64,000 bases of DNA. Source: Gambelia wislizenii (lineage: Eukaryota > Chordata > Lepidosauria > Squamata > Crotaphytidae). Positions 11,581 through 22,849 of the stretch are shown piece after piece. The DNA is taken from the NCBI GenBank assembly GCA_030847615.1, contig JAUMIR010000005.1, positions 248,364,645-248,428,644 of the forward strand, read 5' to 3'. The position numbers and the translations under genes were made by a program. The first letter of the stretch is position 1. The number at the start of each line of letters is the position of its first letter. Under the pieces are notes generated by a model. The model was not told where the DNA came from. It ran no database searches and was given only the letters and a program-made list of their open reading frames with translations.

Positions 11581-12940
11581 GTGCAGAAAAATGTAGTATG
11601 TGGGGAAATAATCATTGTAATGTAAAAGCAATCTTGTGTACCTCATTCACATCCTAAGATAAGTCTAGGTTATTTCCCTGCATGCTTCTGTTCTCCCAAA
11701 TTCCCTTTCTCTTATTTCACTGAGCACTTTCAGCCAACTGGAGTGCTGGGTCATTCAACACATGACCTAATTTAAATTTTATTGCTCTATGTAAGTTCTC
11801 TTTTAAGTTAGAGTCTCCATGAGGCTGTAGCCATCTTAAGCTATATTATCTTTGTTTAGCCATCTTTCCTGCAACCATGCCATGATGTTCACCATGCAGC
11901 CTCTTACCGCTATAGGCTGGGTGAGTCTTTCTACCCTAAATCCTCTTAGTTAGGAACCTTTTTAAAGTTTGTTTTAGTATGTAGATTGAGATTGATATAC
12001 CTTCAGTAAACTATTGATTTGCATTTTAAACTGACTCCTTTGTTTTGTAATGAGTCTAATTTAACTGGGTGATCTCAGAGACCACAGACCTCTGAATACA
12101 CTTTTAAATGTTAATTGAGCTTTAGTCAGTCTGCATTCCTAAGTTGCACTCTGCATGAATTTAAAAGTAAATGATTTTTTAACTCTTTTTAAAGAAGATA
12201 ATTTTGTTGCTTTTTAAAAGGACTAGATCCTGGAATTTTTAATACAATTTCATTTTTAGACTCATTACCTCCTACAAAAAAGCGCTAAAGCGCAAACTAT
12301 TGCAATAAAAACTGCCATGTAACTGAGCCCATACAAACACAGTTAAAAGCTCCTCCTTCTGCATCCAGTCAATTGCCAAAAATCTGCATGATTAAGAAGG
12401 TCACTGCCTGCCTTTGGATCTTGCAAACCTTACAGAAAACCAAAGGCTGGTATTACAACATCTTTAACCTAGGGATGGCATAACAAGACATCCCATCAGG
12501 ACACCCCATCTAAATAGTGATCAAATTGGGCAAGATTTTTCACATTTCAGGACTTTTCATCAAAAATGTGATTTGAACCAAACTGAAATCAAATTGTTTG
12601 GCAAAAAGTCCTAAAATTAAAACACACACGCACATGCACACACACACAAAACTATTGAAAATGTGTGAAAATTCTTGTAATCTTGCCAGCAGGAAAAAAC
12701 CTCCTGGAATTCTGTGTTCTCACATGCAAGAACAAAACAGACTAAGATTTACATCCCTTGTTGACATTTTTCTCCAAATTTGGGGGAGGCATCAAATACC
12801 AGGTTATAACCAAAAAAAATGACCTTTAAAGCTGGGCATCATTCTTAGTGTTAATAACATCACTAAGTATATGGGGTGATTTTGCATCATACCTCTACAA
12901 CTTCTCATTTGTTTAGACTAAGATATTGCTCATCTACTAG
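11581..12940. other. No gene; intronic DNA
   Basis: AT-rich sequence with a CA-rich run near 12622-12650. No exon or classifiable repeat was recognised. Confidence 0.45.
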
Positions 12941-12942
12941 AG

Positions 12943-13172
12943 AGAGCCAGAGTGGTGTAGCAGTTTGATTGTTGGACTAGGACTCTGGTGCCCAAGGTCT
13001 GAATCCTGCTTCGCCATGGAAATCCACTGGGTGACCTTGGGCAAGTCACACTCTCTTAGCCTCAGATAAAGACAAAGGCAAACTCCCTCTGATCTTGCCA
13101 AGAAACCCCATTATAGGTTTACCTTAGGATCACCATTAAGTCAGAAACAACTTTAAGGCACAAAACAACAAG
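12943..13172 (+). repeat. Sauria SINE (tRNA-derived)
   Basis: The tRNA-like head 'GAGCCAGAGTGGTGTAGCAG' is followed by a degenerate B-box (TCTGAATCCTGC), then 'GACCTTGGGCAAGTCACACT', and a tail ending 'AAGTCAGAAACAACTTTAAG' before AACAACAAG. The tail is the BovB-like end that marks squamate Sauria SINEs, which BovB/RTE is thought to mobilise in trans. Confidence 0.88.
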
Positions 13173-14509
13173 ACACAACCCAATATCACCCAATGCACAG
13201 TTGCATTGAGCACTGATCAAGAGCAAAGCACTTTGTACCAGCGCTACAGTCTAACCACAAACCCAAGTACTGGTGCAGCAACAACTTCTACTGATACCAG
13301 AACATTTTCTCAGCCTTAGGGTGCATTAGTCAAAGACTTAGAAGCAGTAAAGCAAAATGGATGGAGGGTTGGAATTTCCCATGGAATTGACAGGGAAAGG
13401 AGTGGTAACCAGTACCTCTAAAATGTACCCCAAGTTTTCTATCTAACTCTCACCATAGCCTCTAAATCCCAAGCACACCCACACCTATCCATCCATCCCT
13501 TTTAATTTTTCTGCCTGGGGTAACAAGACAGTGAACCCTCCAATGGCACATATAAAAATTGATTAAACTGTCAGGTGAATTGGTATTCAATGCTGGTGAT
13601 GGACCCAAGTCCTCTGCCACATCTGAATGCAGCAGCCTGGCATAAGGGGGGGCAGGACAGTCCATAGTGCACAGCTCTGTTCTCCAATACCATATTGCCA
13701 CCTTCCCACATCCACTGCCTCAGGTGACTGCCTTACTCTGTCGGATGGTAGGACTGGCCCTAATTTTATCCACAATAAACAGTGCTCTTTAGCCACATGC
13801 CCTCATATGAGCAACACAGTGTGCTTCCAAGACACAAGCTGAGAGCACTTTGTCTTAAGACACCCTTTCCCCCTGTGCAATATCAATATAATAAGTTGGG
13901 AGTGTTGGCTGAATTTCAGCTCTCACATAGCCCCTGTTGCTCCCATCTCCAAGCCAGTGGCCCATGTCAGGGAGGAAGAACTTAAGAGACTCTGTGCTTG
14001 CATCACATCTTGGCCAGCATCATGTTAGTGACCTGTGCACTTGTAAGAGCAACTTACACACACACATAGCTCCCTTTGGGAATGGGGCACAGAGGGCTAT
14101 TCTCTTGCCCTTGCTCTCTACCCAAAAAGCCTCCCGCACCTAATAGCTGACAAGCCCTGGGTGGGACCTCCACTGCTCCTTCTTACAGGTGGGAAGGGGA
14201 GGGAAGAGGGAGGTGATTCAGACCATGAAGACCTGGCTGCTCTGAGCTTGGGGAGCGAGGGGGGGGGGACAGGTGCTCTTCACTTGAGAGTGCCTCTCAT
14301 TTCTCCGCCTACCTCAACTGAACTGAGACCAGTTACTTCTCTATGGTCTGAATCATGCTCCGCTCCTCTCCTCTCCTCCCCTCCCACATTAAGCAACAGA
14401 GCAGGGGCCCCTCCTGGATCTTGGCAGTGCTAGGTGGAAGGAAGACCAGAACTGGAACATGCAGAATCTCAGCCCTCTTTGGCCAATTTAGCTCAGAAAA
14501 TATGAGAGC
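13173..14509. other. No gene recognised
   Basis: Short open frames only. 14160-14420 is purine/pyrimidine-biased (GGGAAGGGGAGGG..., CTCCTCTCCTCTCC...). No repeat family was assigned. Confidence 0.45.
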
Positions 14510-15720
14510 CTGTGAAAATATGACAGCATGGACAAAAAATATCTTATTTACAAGAAGCAATAGTTTAAAAGAGAATTACTATGAATCCATCTTTAGATGG
14601 TACTTAACCCCAGTTAAAATACCAAAAATCTTCAAGAATTCATCAAATATATGATGGAAGTGTGGCAAAGCAGTCGGCACATACTTTCATGTATGGTGGA
14701 ATTGTAAAATGGCTAGAAAATTTTGGAAAGGAATTCATAGAAATATATGTAAATATTTGAAAGTGGATTTCCCTTGTAAACTGGAGATTTATTTGTTAAA
14801 TATATTACAAGATATAAATAAGCAAGATCAAAAAAAATTTTGGAAGATCATCTTATATATGGTAACAGCTGCCAGAGTGGTATATGTGAAAATTTGGAAA
14901 AACTCAAGAACCCCACAAATAGAAGAATGGGTGTATAAGCTTTATGAAATGGACAAACTAACAATGATGTTAGATGATAACAAAACATGGAAAAACTGCG
15001 AGGACTGGAAGATTCTGATACCCGTATGGAAAGAGAGTGTGGGGGGAGTGCAACTATAAGCATAGAGTAACAAATTGCAGAGACCATGCCTTATGAGGAG
15101 AGACTTAGGGAGCTGGGTATGTTTAGCCTGGAAAAAAGATGGTTAAGAGGCGATATGATAGCCCTGTTTAAGTATTTGAAGGGGTGTCACGTTGAGGATG
15201 GAGCAAGCTTGTTTTCTGCTGCTCCAGAGATTGGAACACGGAGCAATGGATGCAAGCTCCAGGAGCAGAGATTCGACCTCAACATTAGGAGGAACTTTTT
15301 GACAGTAAGAGCTGTTCGGCAGTGGAACACACTCCCTCGGAGCGTGGTGGGGTCTCCTTCCTTGGAGGTCTTTAAACAGAGGCTGGATAGCCATCTGTCA
15401 GGGATGCTTTGATCGTGATTTCCTGCATGGCAGGGGGTTGGACTGGATGGCCCTCGTGGTCTCTTCCAACTCTGCAATTCTATGATTCTATGATTCTATG
15501 AGACAATCTAAAAAAGAAAACAGAGACTATACAACAAAGATAAGAGAAGGGAAGAGAAGATGTATGTAGAAACTACACTTGAAGAAAAGGAAGAAACAAA
15601 GGAAGTTAATTGTTCTGTGTGGATAAATGTATTTGTGTATGTTTGTTTTGTATGTTGATTTGGTAAAATATTTTATGTATTTTATGAATAAATTGGCAAA
15701 TAAAAAGAATAAAAAAAATA
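14510..15720 (+). mobile_element. L1 LINE 3' end, split by CR1
   Basis: Translation of 14510-15059 gives the C-terminal part of an L1 ORF2, with RWYLTPVKIPKI, WKCGKAVGTYFHVWWNCKMA and AARVVYVKIWKN in order. A frame change lies between 14654 and 14709. The ORF stops at 15057-15059. The L1 3' UTR resumes at about 15506 and ends in an A-rich tail (AAAAAGAATAAAAAAAATAAAATG) near 15720. A CR1 (15083-15505) sits in the middle. It is 5'-truncated and cannot be active. Confidence 0.75.
15083..15505 (+). mobile_element. CR1 LINE 3' end nested in L1
   Basis: The frame 15086-15412 encodes the CR1 ORF2 C-terminus: [59 protein letters not shown] and a final FKQRLDSHLSGML before the stop. The short 3' UTR ends in three copies of the TTCTATGA octamer (about 15478-15502), the CR1 signature. 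The reading frame is intact from 15086 to the stop, suggesting a fairly recent copy. Confidence 0.92.
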
Positions 15721-15769
15721 AAATGTATGAGATGAACTGGAGAGATTAAAAAAGAAAGAAAGAAAATAT

Positions 15770-16025
15770 GAGAGCCAGTATGGTATAGTGGCTAGAGCAC
15801 TGGATTGAGATTTGGGAGGGCTGGGCTCTAATATGCCATGAAACTCACATAATGATACTGAGCCAGTTATTCATTCTCATTCTCATTCTCCCTCTCTGCC
15901 TGACCAGCCTCACAGGGTTGTCGTGAGGATGAAGTGGGATGAGGGAGGAGAGCTAGGGAGTAGAGCTATGTACACCACTTTAAACTCAGTTGGGGGAAAG
16001 GAGAAATATAAATGTAGTTTAAAAG
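15770..16025 (+). repeat. tRNA-derived SINE with L2-like tail
   Basis: It begins GAGAGCCAGTATGGTATAGT, continues with a MIR-like middle ('TGAGCCAGTTATTC', 'CCTCACAGGGTTGTCGTGAG'), and ends near 'GGGGGAAAGGAGAAATATAA', resembling the L2 3' end. It differs from the Sauria SINEs by lacking the BovB tail, so it was probably mobilised by L2. Confidence 0.65.
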
Positions 16026-16379
16026 TGCATATCCCTCCTCGCTTCACCCCCATTTGAAAAGTGACAACCACCCTGCCAACCTAAGTGTGAGGTGTTTTTA
16101 GAAAGACAAAAGGGTTTCCTTCATTTGGAGAACTGTATTTCATTACTCCAGAGCTCTGGCCCACTTGTCTAGCAAAGGAGGCTTTAATCCTACATCAGGG
16201 CTGCACAGCATTAATCTCTGCATTTGGAGTTATGCATTGATTGCGCTATGCCACCCCTGTGTTGAAGTGGCAAAAGCACACTATCAAAAGTACAACCACA
16301 ACAGCACTATATGTGCAACTCCACTTCCGCAACCTTAAACTGAATGCAGGCATTCCACCCTGGATAAAAAAGTATCTGA

Positions 16380-16699
16380 CTAAAGTACATATCTGCAGAG
16401 GATACGTCCCTGGACTTACTGTGGAAATGGGAAACCACAGATCATAGTACGTAAACCCTATTGAAATGAATGACTTCCAGGCCAAGCATATCATAGAGTC
16501 ATGCTGAGGATGTAGAGATCCCTAGAGAAAACACCTCTCTAGGCATTTTCTAGGTCCTCCAGTGCAACTGTATGGTCCACTGAAGCATACCATAGAATCG
16601 CACTAGAGGACCTGGAAAATGCCAGAAGACCATATTTTTTCGGATGTGGGTAAGTGAACCCACAGATACCGGTCCTGAGGATATGGGGGTCATACTGTA
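16380..16699. mobile_element. Tigger-like MITE
   Basis: The right end (16670-16699) reads GGATATGGGGGTCATACTG followed by TA, matching the inverted repeat of the intact copy at 41716-41966. The interior carries the family motif 'ACCTAGAAAATGCC'-like blocks in both orientations (16540-16625), giving a foldback arrangement. The left end is diverged. No transposase is encoded. Confidence 0.6.
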
Positions 16700-17796
16700 C
16701 TTCTATTGGGAAACGTACGCCTGTGTGCAACAGCAGCAGGATTCCAGCCAATGTTAGTTTTCTATGGTCTTTACCCTAATTTGTTGCCAATAAACAGTCA
16801 CCAGAAAACATATGTATGCCCAGAGTACACAGAGTGCCTTTAAAAATAAAAGATCCTATTTTTCTTTCTGTGTGAAAGCCAGCCAAGAGAGCTTCAGTTA
16901 TCAACACTAACAGTTGGCCATGACAACTACTTTTGAAACTTTTTTGGGGGGTTAAAAAAATGCTTCTGAAGTGGAGGGGGGGAAACATTTTAATGCCTTT
17001 GCAGAGAGCTGGCTCCCTACCGTTTATAGTAACCCCCTTTATTAGTCAGCAGGAATTATGTTAAAAGCCATGCCAGTTGGACAAATATACTTATCTTGAC
17101 ACTTCCCCTAAACAAAACTCAGTGCTAAAAGTACTCGGAAGCACTTTGCATAACCTGCTTTCAAAGGAGAGCACAGGGTTCCATGAGGCTCGTAATGTTG
17201 CACTGAAAATGTGTGTTTTATTAGAGAACACAAGACATTCCCCCCACGCATATGCACACACACACCTTCCCACCCTTGTTCTATTCTTCTGTGCAGTGAA
17301 GGAGTTCTTACCCAGAAATGTAAGTGATTGAGCAGGTGGATGTTAAGCTCCTACAGTGTAGCAGAGGGGAAAATTCAAGAGAATGCAGCTCTGGGACTTT
17401 TTTCAGAACAAGAACAGTGATGTCAAGTGCCTGGGGACTGACAGCCACTCCTTGCTGGGGCGGATGAATGTGGTGATAACAAGGCTTTCAAATTCTGACA
17501 CATTATATAAGGTGTCAAAGAATGATGAAAATAATTCAAGCAGAAGCTGACTATTTTCCTTTTCTTTGATGGGGTTCAATGACAACTCTTCATTAGAGTG
17601 AATGAGGCAGCTGCCTCAGATAGCAGAATGCTGGGATGGGGTGACAGCAACATTTTGGAGACCTCTTACATATTGTATGGCCTGCCATGATCTAGCCAGC
17701 TGCCTGCACATATGATGGAGAATTCTGTCCTGCCAGACGTGTTGGAATAAAATGTAATTGCCATCCTGGTCAGTTATGGACACTAGCCCTTTCTCA
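16700..17796. other. No gene recognised
   Basis: Short open frames only; no exon or assignable repeat. Confidence 0.45.
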
Positions 17797-18041
17797 AATA
17801 TAATAATAATATAATAATTAAAAAATTATTTATACCCCGCCCCTCTGCTAAAAACAATCGGGGCGGCTTCCAACAATTAAAACATAATAACGTGTAAAAG
17901 CACCACCCACCCCCACCCTCCCCCATAAAAAGACATTAAACAATATAAAATTAAAACCATCTAACTAAAATCACATTAAAAACAAATATATACATGATTA
18001 CAAAAAAGCCAGGAGACGCAGCTCCTGAGGCCGGGATCTAA

Positions 18042-19505
18042 TCAGGAAAGGCCTGCTGAAAGAAATCTGTCTTTAGCGCCTTTTTTAAAGCTACTCAAGC
18101 TCGTCATCTGACGGATCTCATTCGGCAGGCCATTCCATAAATTGGGGGCGATTACCAAAAAGGCCCTCTGGGAGGTTGCAGACAGCCTAGATTTTTGTGG
18201 CTGAAGCAAATTCCTCCCAGAGGAGTGGAGTGCATGGGGAGGATTGTATGGGAGGAGGCGGTTCTGAAGATAAGTTGGACCCAAGCCATTTAGGGCTTTA
18301 AAGGTAATAACCAACACCTTATACTGGGCCCGGAAACTGATAGGCAGCCAGTGGAGAGATTTTAATACTAGAGTTATATGGTCTCTCCGAGATGTTCCCG
18401 AGACCACTCTAGCTGCCATATTTTGTTCCAACTGAAGTTTCCGGACCAAGCACGAGGGTAGCCCCATGTAGAGCGCATTGCAGAAATCTAGACGAGAGGT
18501 TACCAGCGCGTGCACCACAGTCTTGAGGTCCCTTACTTCCAGGAAAGGGCGCAGCTGGCATATCAGCCGAAGCTGATAACAAGCGCTCCTGACAGTCGTA
18601 TTCACCTGACTTGTCATCTGAAGCAATGAATCAAGGAGCACCCCTAGACTGCGAACACAGTCCTTAATGGAGAGTGTGACCCCGCCCAGGACTGGAGGTT
18701 GCAACCCAACTCCTGGTTTCGGGGCCGCTACTGTGAGCACCTCCATTTTGTCTGGATTTAATCTCAATCTGTTTTTCCTAATCCAGCCCATTACTACTTT
18801 AAGACAGTCATTAAGAGGAGAGACGCCATTGGAATTCGAGGCCGATGATCGAGACAAGGAGAAATAGATCTGGGTGTCATCAGTGTACTGATAACAACCA
18901 GTCCCATAACTCCAAATAATCTCACCTAGCGGCTTCATATAGATGTTAAACAGCATCGGGGGCAGGATGGCGCCCTGCGGAACACCACAAGTAAGCTCCT
19001 TTCTGCTGGAGCAGCTGTCCCCAAGCCGCACCCTCTGGGACCTGCCCAAGAGGAAGGACCGGAACCACTGGAGCGCAGCGCGTCCGATTCCTAACCCACT
19101 CAGGCGATCCAGGAGGATGCTATGATCTATCATATCGAAAGCCGCTGAGAGGTCCAGAAGCACCAACAGGGACACATTACCCCTGTCAATGCTTAGACGC
19201 AAATCATCGGTCAAGGCAACCATGGCAGTCTCAACTCCAAATCCCGTCCTCAAGCCAGTTTGAAATGGGTCTAGATAATCAGTTTCATCCAAGACCACTT
19301 GGAGTTGAAGAACAACTGCCCTCTCGATCACTTTGCTCAAGAATGGTAACATAGAAACTGGCCTATAGTTGTTCATGTCCAGGGGGTCCAGGGAAGGTTT
19401 TTTCAGGAGCAGCCTAACCACCGCTTCCTTTAAACAGGATGGAACACACCCTTCCCTAAGGGATGCATTGATGATGTCCTTAAGGAACACCATCAAGGCA
19501 CACAC
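18042..19505 (-). pseudogene. L2 ORF2 reverse transcriptase region
   Basis: A 487-residue open stretch of L2 ORF2. Motifs in order are NNYRPVSML (45-53, RT entry region), LVLLDLSAAFDMIDH (114-128, first catalytic Asp in the DLSAAFD block), GVPQGAILPPMLF (174-186), YTDDTQIY (207-214, catalytic pair; Thr replaces the more usual Ala of YADD), LNPDKMEVL, and a C-terminal domain ending FKKGAKDRFLSAGLS, which matches the usual L2 C-terminus. The N-terminal part is cut by the copia insertion at 19506/19507, so this is a fragment. It could not be translated as a complete protein. Confidence 0.85.
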
Positions 19506-19506
19506 A
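19274..19506 (-). repeat. 233-bp L2 duplication, left copy
   Basis: A segment of the L2 RT coding region starting GATAATCAGTTTCATCC and ending GGCACACACA directly against the copia 5' LTR. By eye it is identical to 24835-25067, which follows the 3' LTR. It covers the L2 region encoding CALMVFLKD through DETDYL. Confidence 0.9.
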
Positions 19507-20181
19507 TGTTAAGGAAAATGCAACATGGGACATACAGTGAAAGAAATAAAATATGTATGTGAAAGTCACAATGACTAAGCAAGAGCAATTATGGGGCTAC
19601 ACAGGTGAAACTGCTAATGTAATCTAGAAGGCCTGAGAGCCAAGGACAGAGGTACTGAATGCAGATTGGAAACACCTGAGAATCATTAAGTGTACAAGGT
19701 GAAATGTTGAAATACATGGGTTGGTCTTAAGCATGGGTGGAACTACATGGACCAATCAGAATGGAAGTACACACCCACTGGGTGGAAACTAACTAGTGGG
19801 TGGTGATAAACGATGGCTATAAAATTGCAATGTTTGCCAATGTATTGTGGTTGGGTAGAGGTGGAGTAGTTTGGAGATATTGTGGAGTAGTGTGTAGAGA
19901 TTGTGATTTGTTGGCCATATAGTATATTTATATAGAAGAATAAAGTAGGTTTTATATAAAACTACTGAGTTGCCTGGGTGATTCCTGGAGACGTTTTGGA
20001 GACACCTGGAGAAGAGTGAGAAGGCTTGGAGAGTTTGTCAGGATCTTCAGCCTATTCTCTGAAACTCTGCTGCTTTGGAGAAAAGCATTAACCACTGATC
20101 TAAGCTGGTTGGCTCTGCTGCATAAAAAGGTGGTGAGTTTGAGCCAGAGGTGAAGGGCTACAACTCCCATCATCCCTGACA
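19507..20181 (+). repeat. Copia 5' LTR (675 bp)
   Basis: It starts TGTTAAGG and ends CCCTGACA (TG...CA). A TATAAAA box at 19818-19824 and an AATAAA at 19939-19944 give a plausible U3-R-U5 layout. Read against the 3' LTR by eye, no difference was found. Confidence 0.95.
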
Positions 20182-20182
20182 A

Positions 20183-20197
20183 GGGTTATGGGCCCAG
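20183..20197 (+). promoter_or_regulatory. Copia primer-binding site, internal tRNA-iMet
   Basis: GGGTTATGGGCCCAG, one base after the 5' LTR, is complementary to the anticodon-arm segment CTGGGCCCATAACCC of eukaryotic initiator tRNA-Met, not to a tRNA 3' end. Drosophila copia carries essentially the same internal PBS, where a cleaved tRNA half primes minus-strand DNA. Confidence 0.85.
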
Positions 20198-20399
20198 TTA
20201 CTAGAGCACCCAGCATCCACAGAAGCTGAAAGTTCCAAAGAGTGGAAGAAAGCTTTGTGGACGATAGATCAGAGCAAGCTGTTTGTGCTGCACTGATAAG
20301 CCTCGGAAGTAAATCATTTTGTGTTTTGCTTAAGCCCAGACGGGTTGGCTGTGCATACTCAGAAGGACTGTGTCAAATTGAGTCACTGCACAAATCAAG

Positions 20400-21584
20400 A
20401 TGGAAATTCTAAAGTTTAGTAAATTAAATAGAAACAACTACTCTACCTGGAAGATTTATGCCCAATCTCTACTAGTAAAGGAAGGTCTGTGGTCAACAGT
20501 TGAAACAGGGCTGGCAGCCGATGCTGATGAAGCCACTCAAGAGAGAGATAGTAAAGCAAAAGCCTGTCTTTATCTCATGCTTGAAGAAGACTTGATTAAT
20601 GACGTCAGAGGTAAAGCGTCTGCCAAGGATGTGTGGGATACCTTGCAGAGATTACACACTCCTTCAACTGCTTTTGCAAAAATGCTATGGTCTAAAAGAA
20701 TATACAGGCAAAAGATGGCCAAAGGGCAGTGTGTGATAGAACATTTAAAAATAATGCAAGATTTATTTGTGCAAGCTGAACTGAGGGGAGTGCAAATTAG
20801 CAAAGAGCAGCAATGCTACATTTTAATAGAATCGCTAGACTCTTCGTGGGACAACATAACGAACAGCCTTCAAAACCTGCCAGAAGCTGAGCTTAATAGA
20901 GACTTAGTTGTGGCCAGAATACTGGAAGAGAACCAGAGAAGAATGTCTGAGCAGGGTGACTCAGCAAGCTTAAAGACTGTGCCAAAACAACGAACAACTC
21001 CTGACTGGCGAACGCAGGAGGAAGCAGCCTCTACAAGGGAGCAACGGAGATGCTTTTATTGTAAGAAGATTGGTCATCTGCAGAGACATTGTAAACATTT
21101 TGCAGCTGAGAGACGCAAGCAAGCAGAGAGCAGATGGCAGCCGCGGCAGTATCAAAAACAATCCAGACCTCCATTTTTGAGGGACAGTGGTAATAAAAAG
21201 GGGGTTGCAACCATGATTAAGGAAAAACAAAATGCAAATTCTAAATGGCTAGTTGATTCAGGAGCCTCATCTTTGATGTGTAATGATATACATTTAATAA
21301 GTAATAGAAAATCAGCTAATGTAAATACTGTAGTTTTGGCTGACGGGAAAGAGCTAAGTACTGTAAATCAAATGGGTACTGTGTACATTCCAGGGCTAAA
21401 AGAGAATTTTAATGATGTCTTACATGTAAAGGAGTTAGAAAATAATTTGTTATCAGTAAGCAGATTAACAGAAAGAGACTACATAGTCATCTTTGAAAAG
21501 AACATGTGTAAGATAAAACTGAATGGGGAATTGCGTGGCATAGGTTTGAAAAAGGACAAACTATTATTTGGAGGACAATATTGA
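20400..21584 (+). CDS. Copia Gag and protease
   Basis: A 394-residue frame from ATG 20400. Residues 1-200 match the copia-type Gag (NYSTWKIYAQSLL near 13; LHTPSTAFAKMLW; ILIESLDSSWDNI). A CCHC zinc knuckle (C-x2-C-x4-H-x4-C, CFYCKKIGHLQRHC) lies at 218-231 and should bind genomic RNA. The aspartic protease active site KWLVDSGAS lies at about 282-290. The frame ends at TGA 21582-21584. Integrase continues one frame further on, apparently through one extra T in TATTGAT, so this is probably a mutation rather than a natural end. A programmed +1 shift is possible, but no Ty1-type CTTAGGC is present. Confidence 0.88.
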   Translation: MEILKFSKLNRNNYSTWKIYAQSLLVKEGLWSTVETGLAADADEATQERDSKAKACLYLMLEEDLINDVRGKASAKDVWDTLQRLHTPSTAFAKMLWSKRIYRQKMAKGQCVIEHLKIMQDLFVQAELRGVQISKEQQCYILIESLDSSWDNITNSLQNLPEAELNRDLVVARILEENQRRMSEQGDSASLKTVPKQRTTPDWRTQEEAASTREQRRCFYCKKIGHLQRHCKHFAAERRKQAESRWQPRQYQKQSRPPFLRDSGNKKGVATMIKEKQNANSKWLVDSGASSLMCNDIHLISNRKSANVNTVVLADGKELSTVNQMGTVYIPGLKENFNDVLHVKELENNLLSVSRLTERDYIVIFEKNMCKIKLNGELRGIGLKKDKLLFGGQY

Positions 21585-21945
21585 TAGCTACAGGGTTGAA
21601 GAAGCTAATAACATAGAAAATATTCCAATCCACAAAGACTGCATACACGAGCTTCACAGAAAATTCGGCCATGCGAGCTTCAAATGTTTAAAGTATTTAA
21701 TCAGTATGTGTCCAGATTTAAAAGTTACTGAATGCAAAAACCACTTAGATTGTACCGTATGTCATCAGGTAAAGGTCAGAGCTTTTCCAGTAGCTAAGAA
21801 AACAAAAAGAATTGCTCAAAGACCATTTCAGTATGTACATGCAGATGTTGCCCAAGCTAATTGCTTGTCCTTAGGGGGAAGCAAGTATTTCCTAGTAATT
21901 GTTGATAGGTATACAAGATATAAAAAGAATTACTGCTTGTATGAT
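21550..21945 (+). pseudogene. Copia integrase N-terminal part
   Basis: The frame has no ATG of its own. It carries the HHCC zinc-binding domain (HELHRKFGH ... CTVCHQ) and the first catalytic Asp block (VHADV), then FLVIVDRYTRY, where similarity stops. The second Asp and the Glu of the DDE triad are absent because the core is deleted. This integrase cannot catalyse strand transfer. Confidence 0.85.
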
Positions 21946-22849
21946 GGCAGATGCAGGGGTGAAAGATAGTTTTTGGGCAGAAGCAACTTTGACTGCAATA
22001 CATATCAGTAACAGATTGTATCATTCAGAAATTGAAGACATTCCCTACAGGGTATTGTATGGGAGAATGCCAAATTACAAGTACTTAAGGGTTTTTGGAC
22101 AATTTGCTCATGTTTACACACCTGCTTGTTTCAGGAGGAAAGGAGAACCCAAAAGCAAAAGACTTAGGTTTTTGGGGTATTCTGGAAATAGCTACAAGTT
22201 TCATTTGGGTGGAAAACAAGTGCAGTATTCTAGGTCTGCAAATTTCGAGAGACATGCTGGTTGGGACAAACTGCATGCCAATAAAGAAGTGTTTTTGAGA
22301 TTAGGGAGTTCAAATGAGCCAGAAGCACAAACTGAACCAACCTCAGGAAATGGAGGGGTTTCAGTTAAGCAGGAAGCATCACCTAGCAGCAGTGGTAGTT
22401 CTTCCGATGATGAGATAGCATCTAGGCCTACTACTACTCGAATGACTGAAGACAAGAGATTTAGTCATAGAACTACAACTCCTAGTAGAGAAAGTGAGGA
22501 TGAAAGAGACAGAACAGCAGATTTTATTCCCAGGCGTAGTCATAGAGTTAGAAAGCCTCCAGATAGGTTTGTTGTGACAAAGGCAAGAGCTTGTTTAGCA
22601 GTAGAAGAGCCTGAAAGTTTTGAAGAATTGGAAAGTTATTCTAGTGAAGAACAGGAAAGATGGTTTGATGCAATGGATAATGAGTTTGGTTGCCTGGTAA
22701 ATAAAGATGTTTTTGAAATTGTTGACAGACCCAAAGACAAGAAAGTAATTGGTTGTAAATGGGTATACAAAATGAAAAAAATGCCAGATGGAAGTGTCAA
22801 ATATAAAGCTAGGTTAGTGGCTAAGGGTTTTTGCACAACAGCAGTATGA
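21926..22849 (+). pseudogene. Copia integrase C-part and RT start
   Basis: After the deletion join (about 21920-21930) the sequence resumes in another frame with MMADAGVKDSFWAEA and AIHISNRLYH, the region that normally follows the integrase catalytic core. The C-terminal region (FGQFAHVY, LGYSGNSYKF) and a Ser/Thr-rich linker follow, then the start of reverse transcriptase (WFDAMDNEFGCL, GCKWVYKMK, YKARLVAKGF). One extra T in a T5 run near 22830-22834 shifts the frame and ends it at 22849. Confidence 0.85.

Noticed and set aside
12943..13172. tRNA gene
   Set aside because: tRNA-like head only, with no complete cloverleaf and a retroposon tail; a Sauria SINE.
21550..21584. Programmed +1 gag-pol frameshift
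   Set aside because: No known shifty heptamer is present. One extra T explains the frame change, and a similar extra T occurs again near 22833, so mutation or consensus error is simpler.
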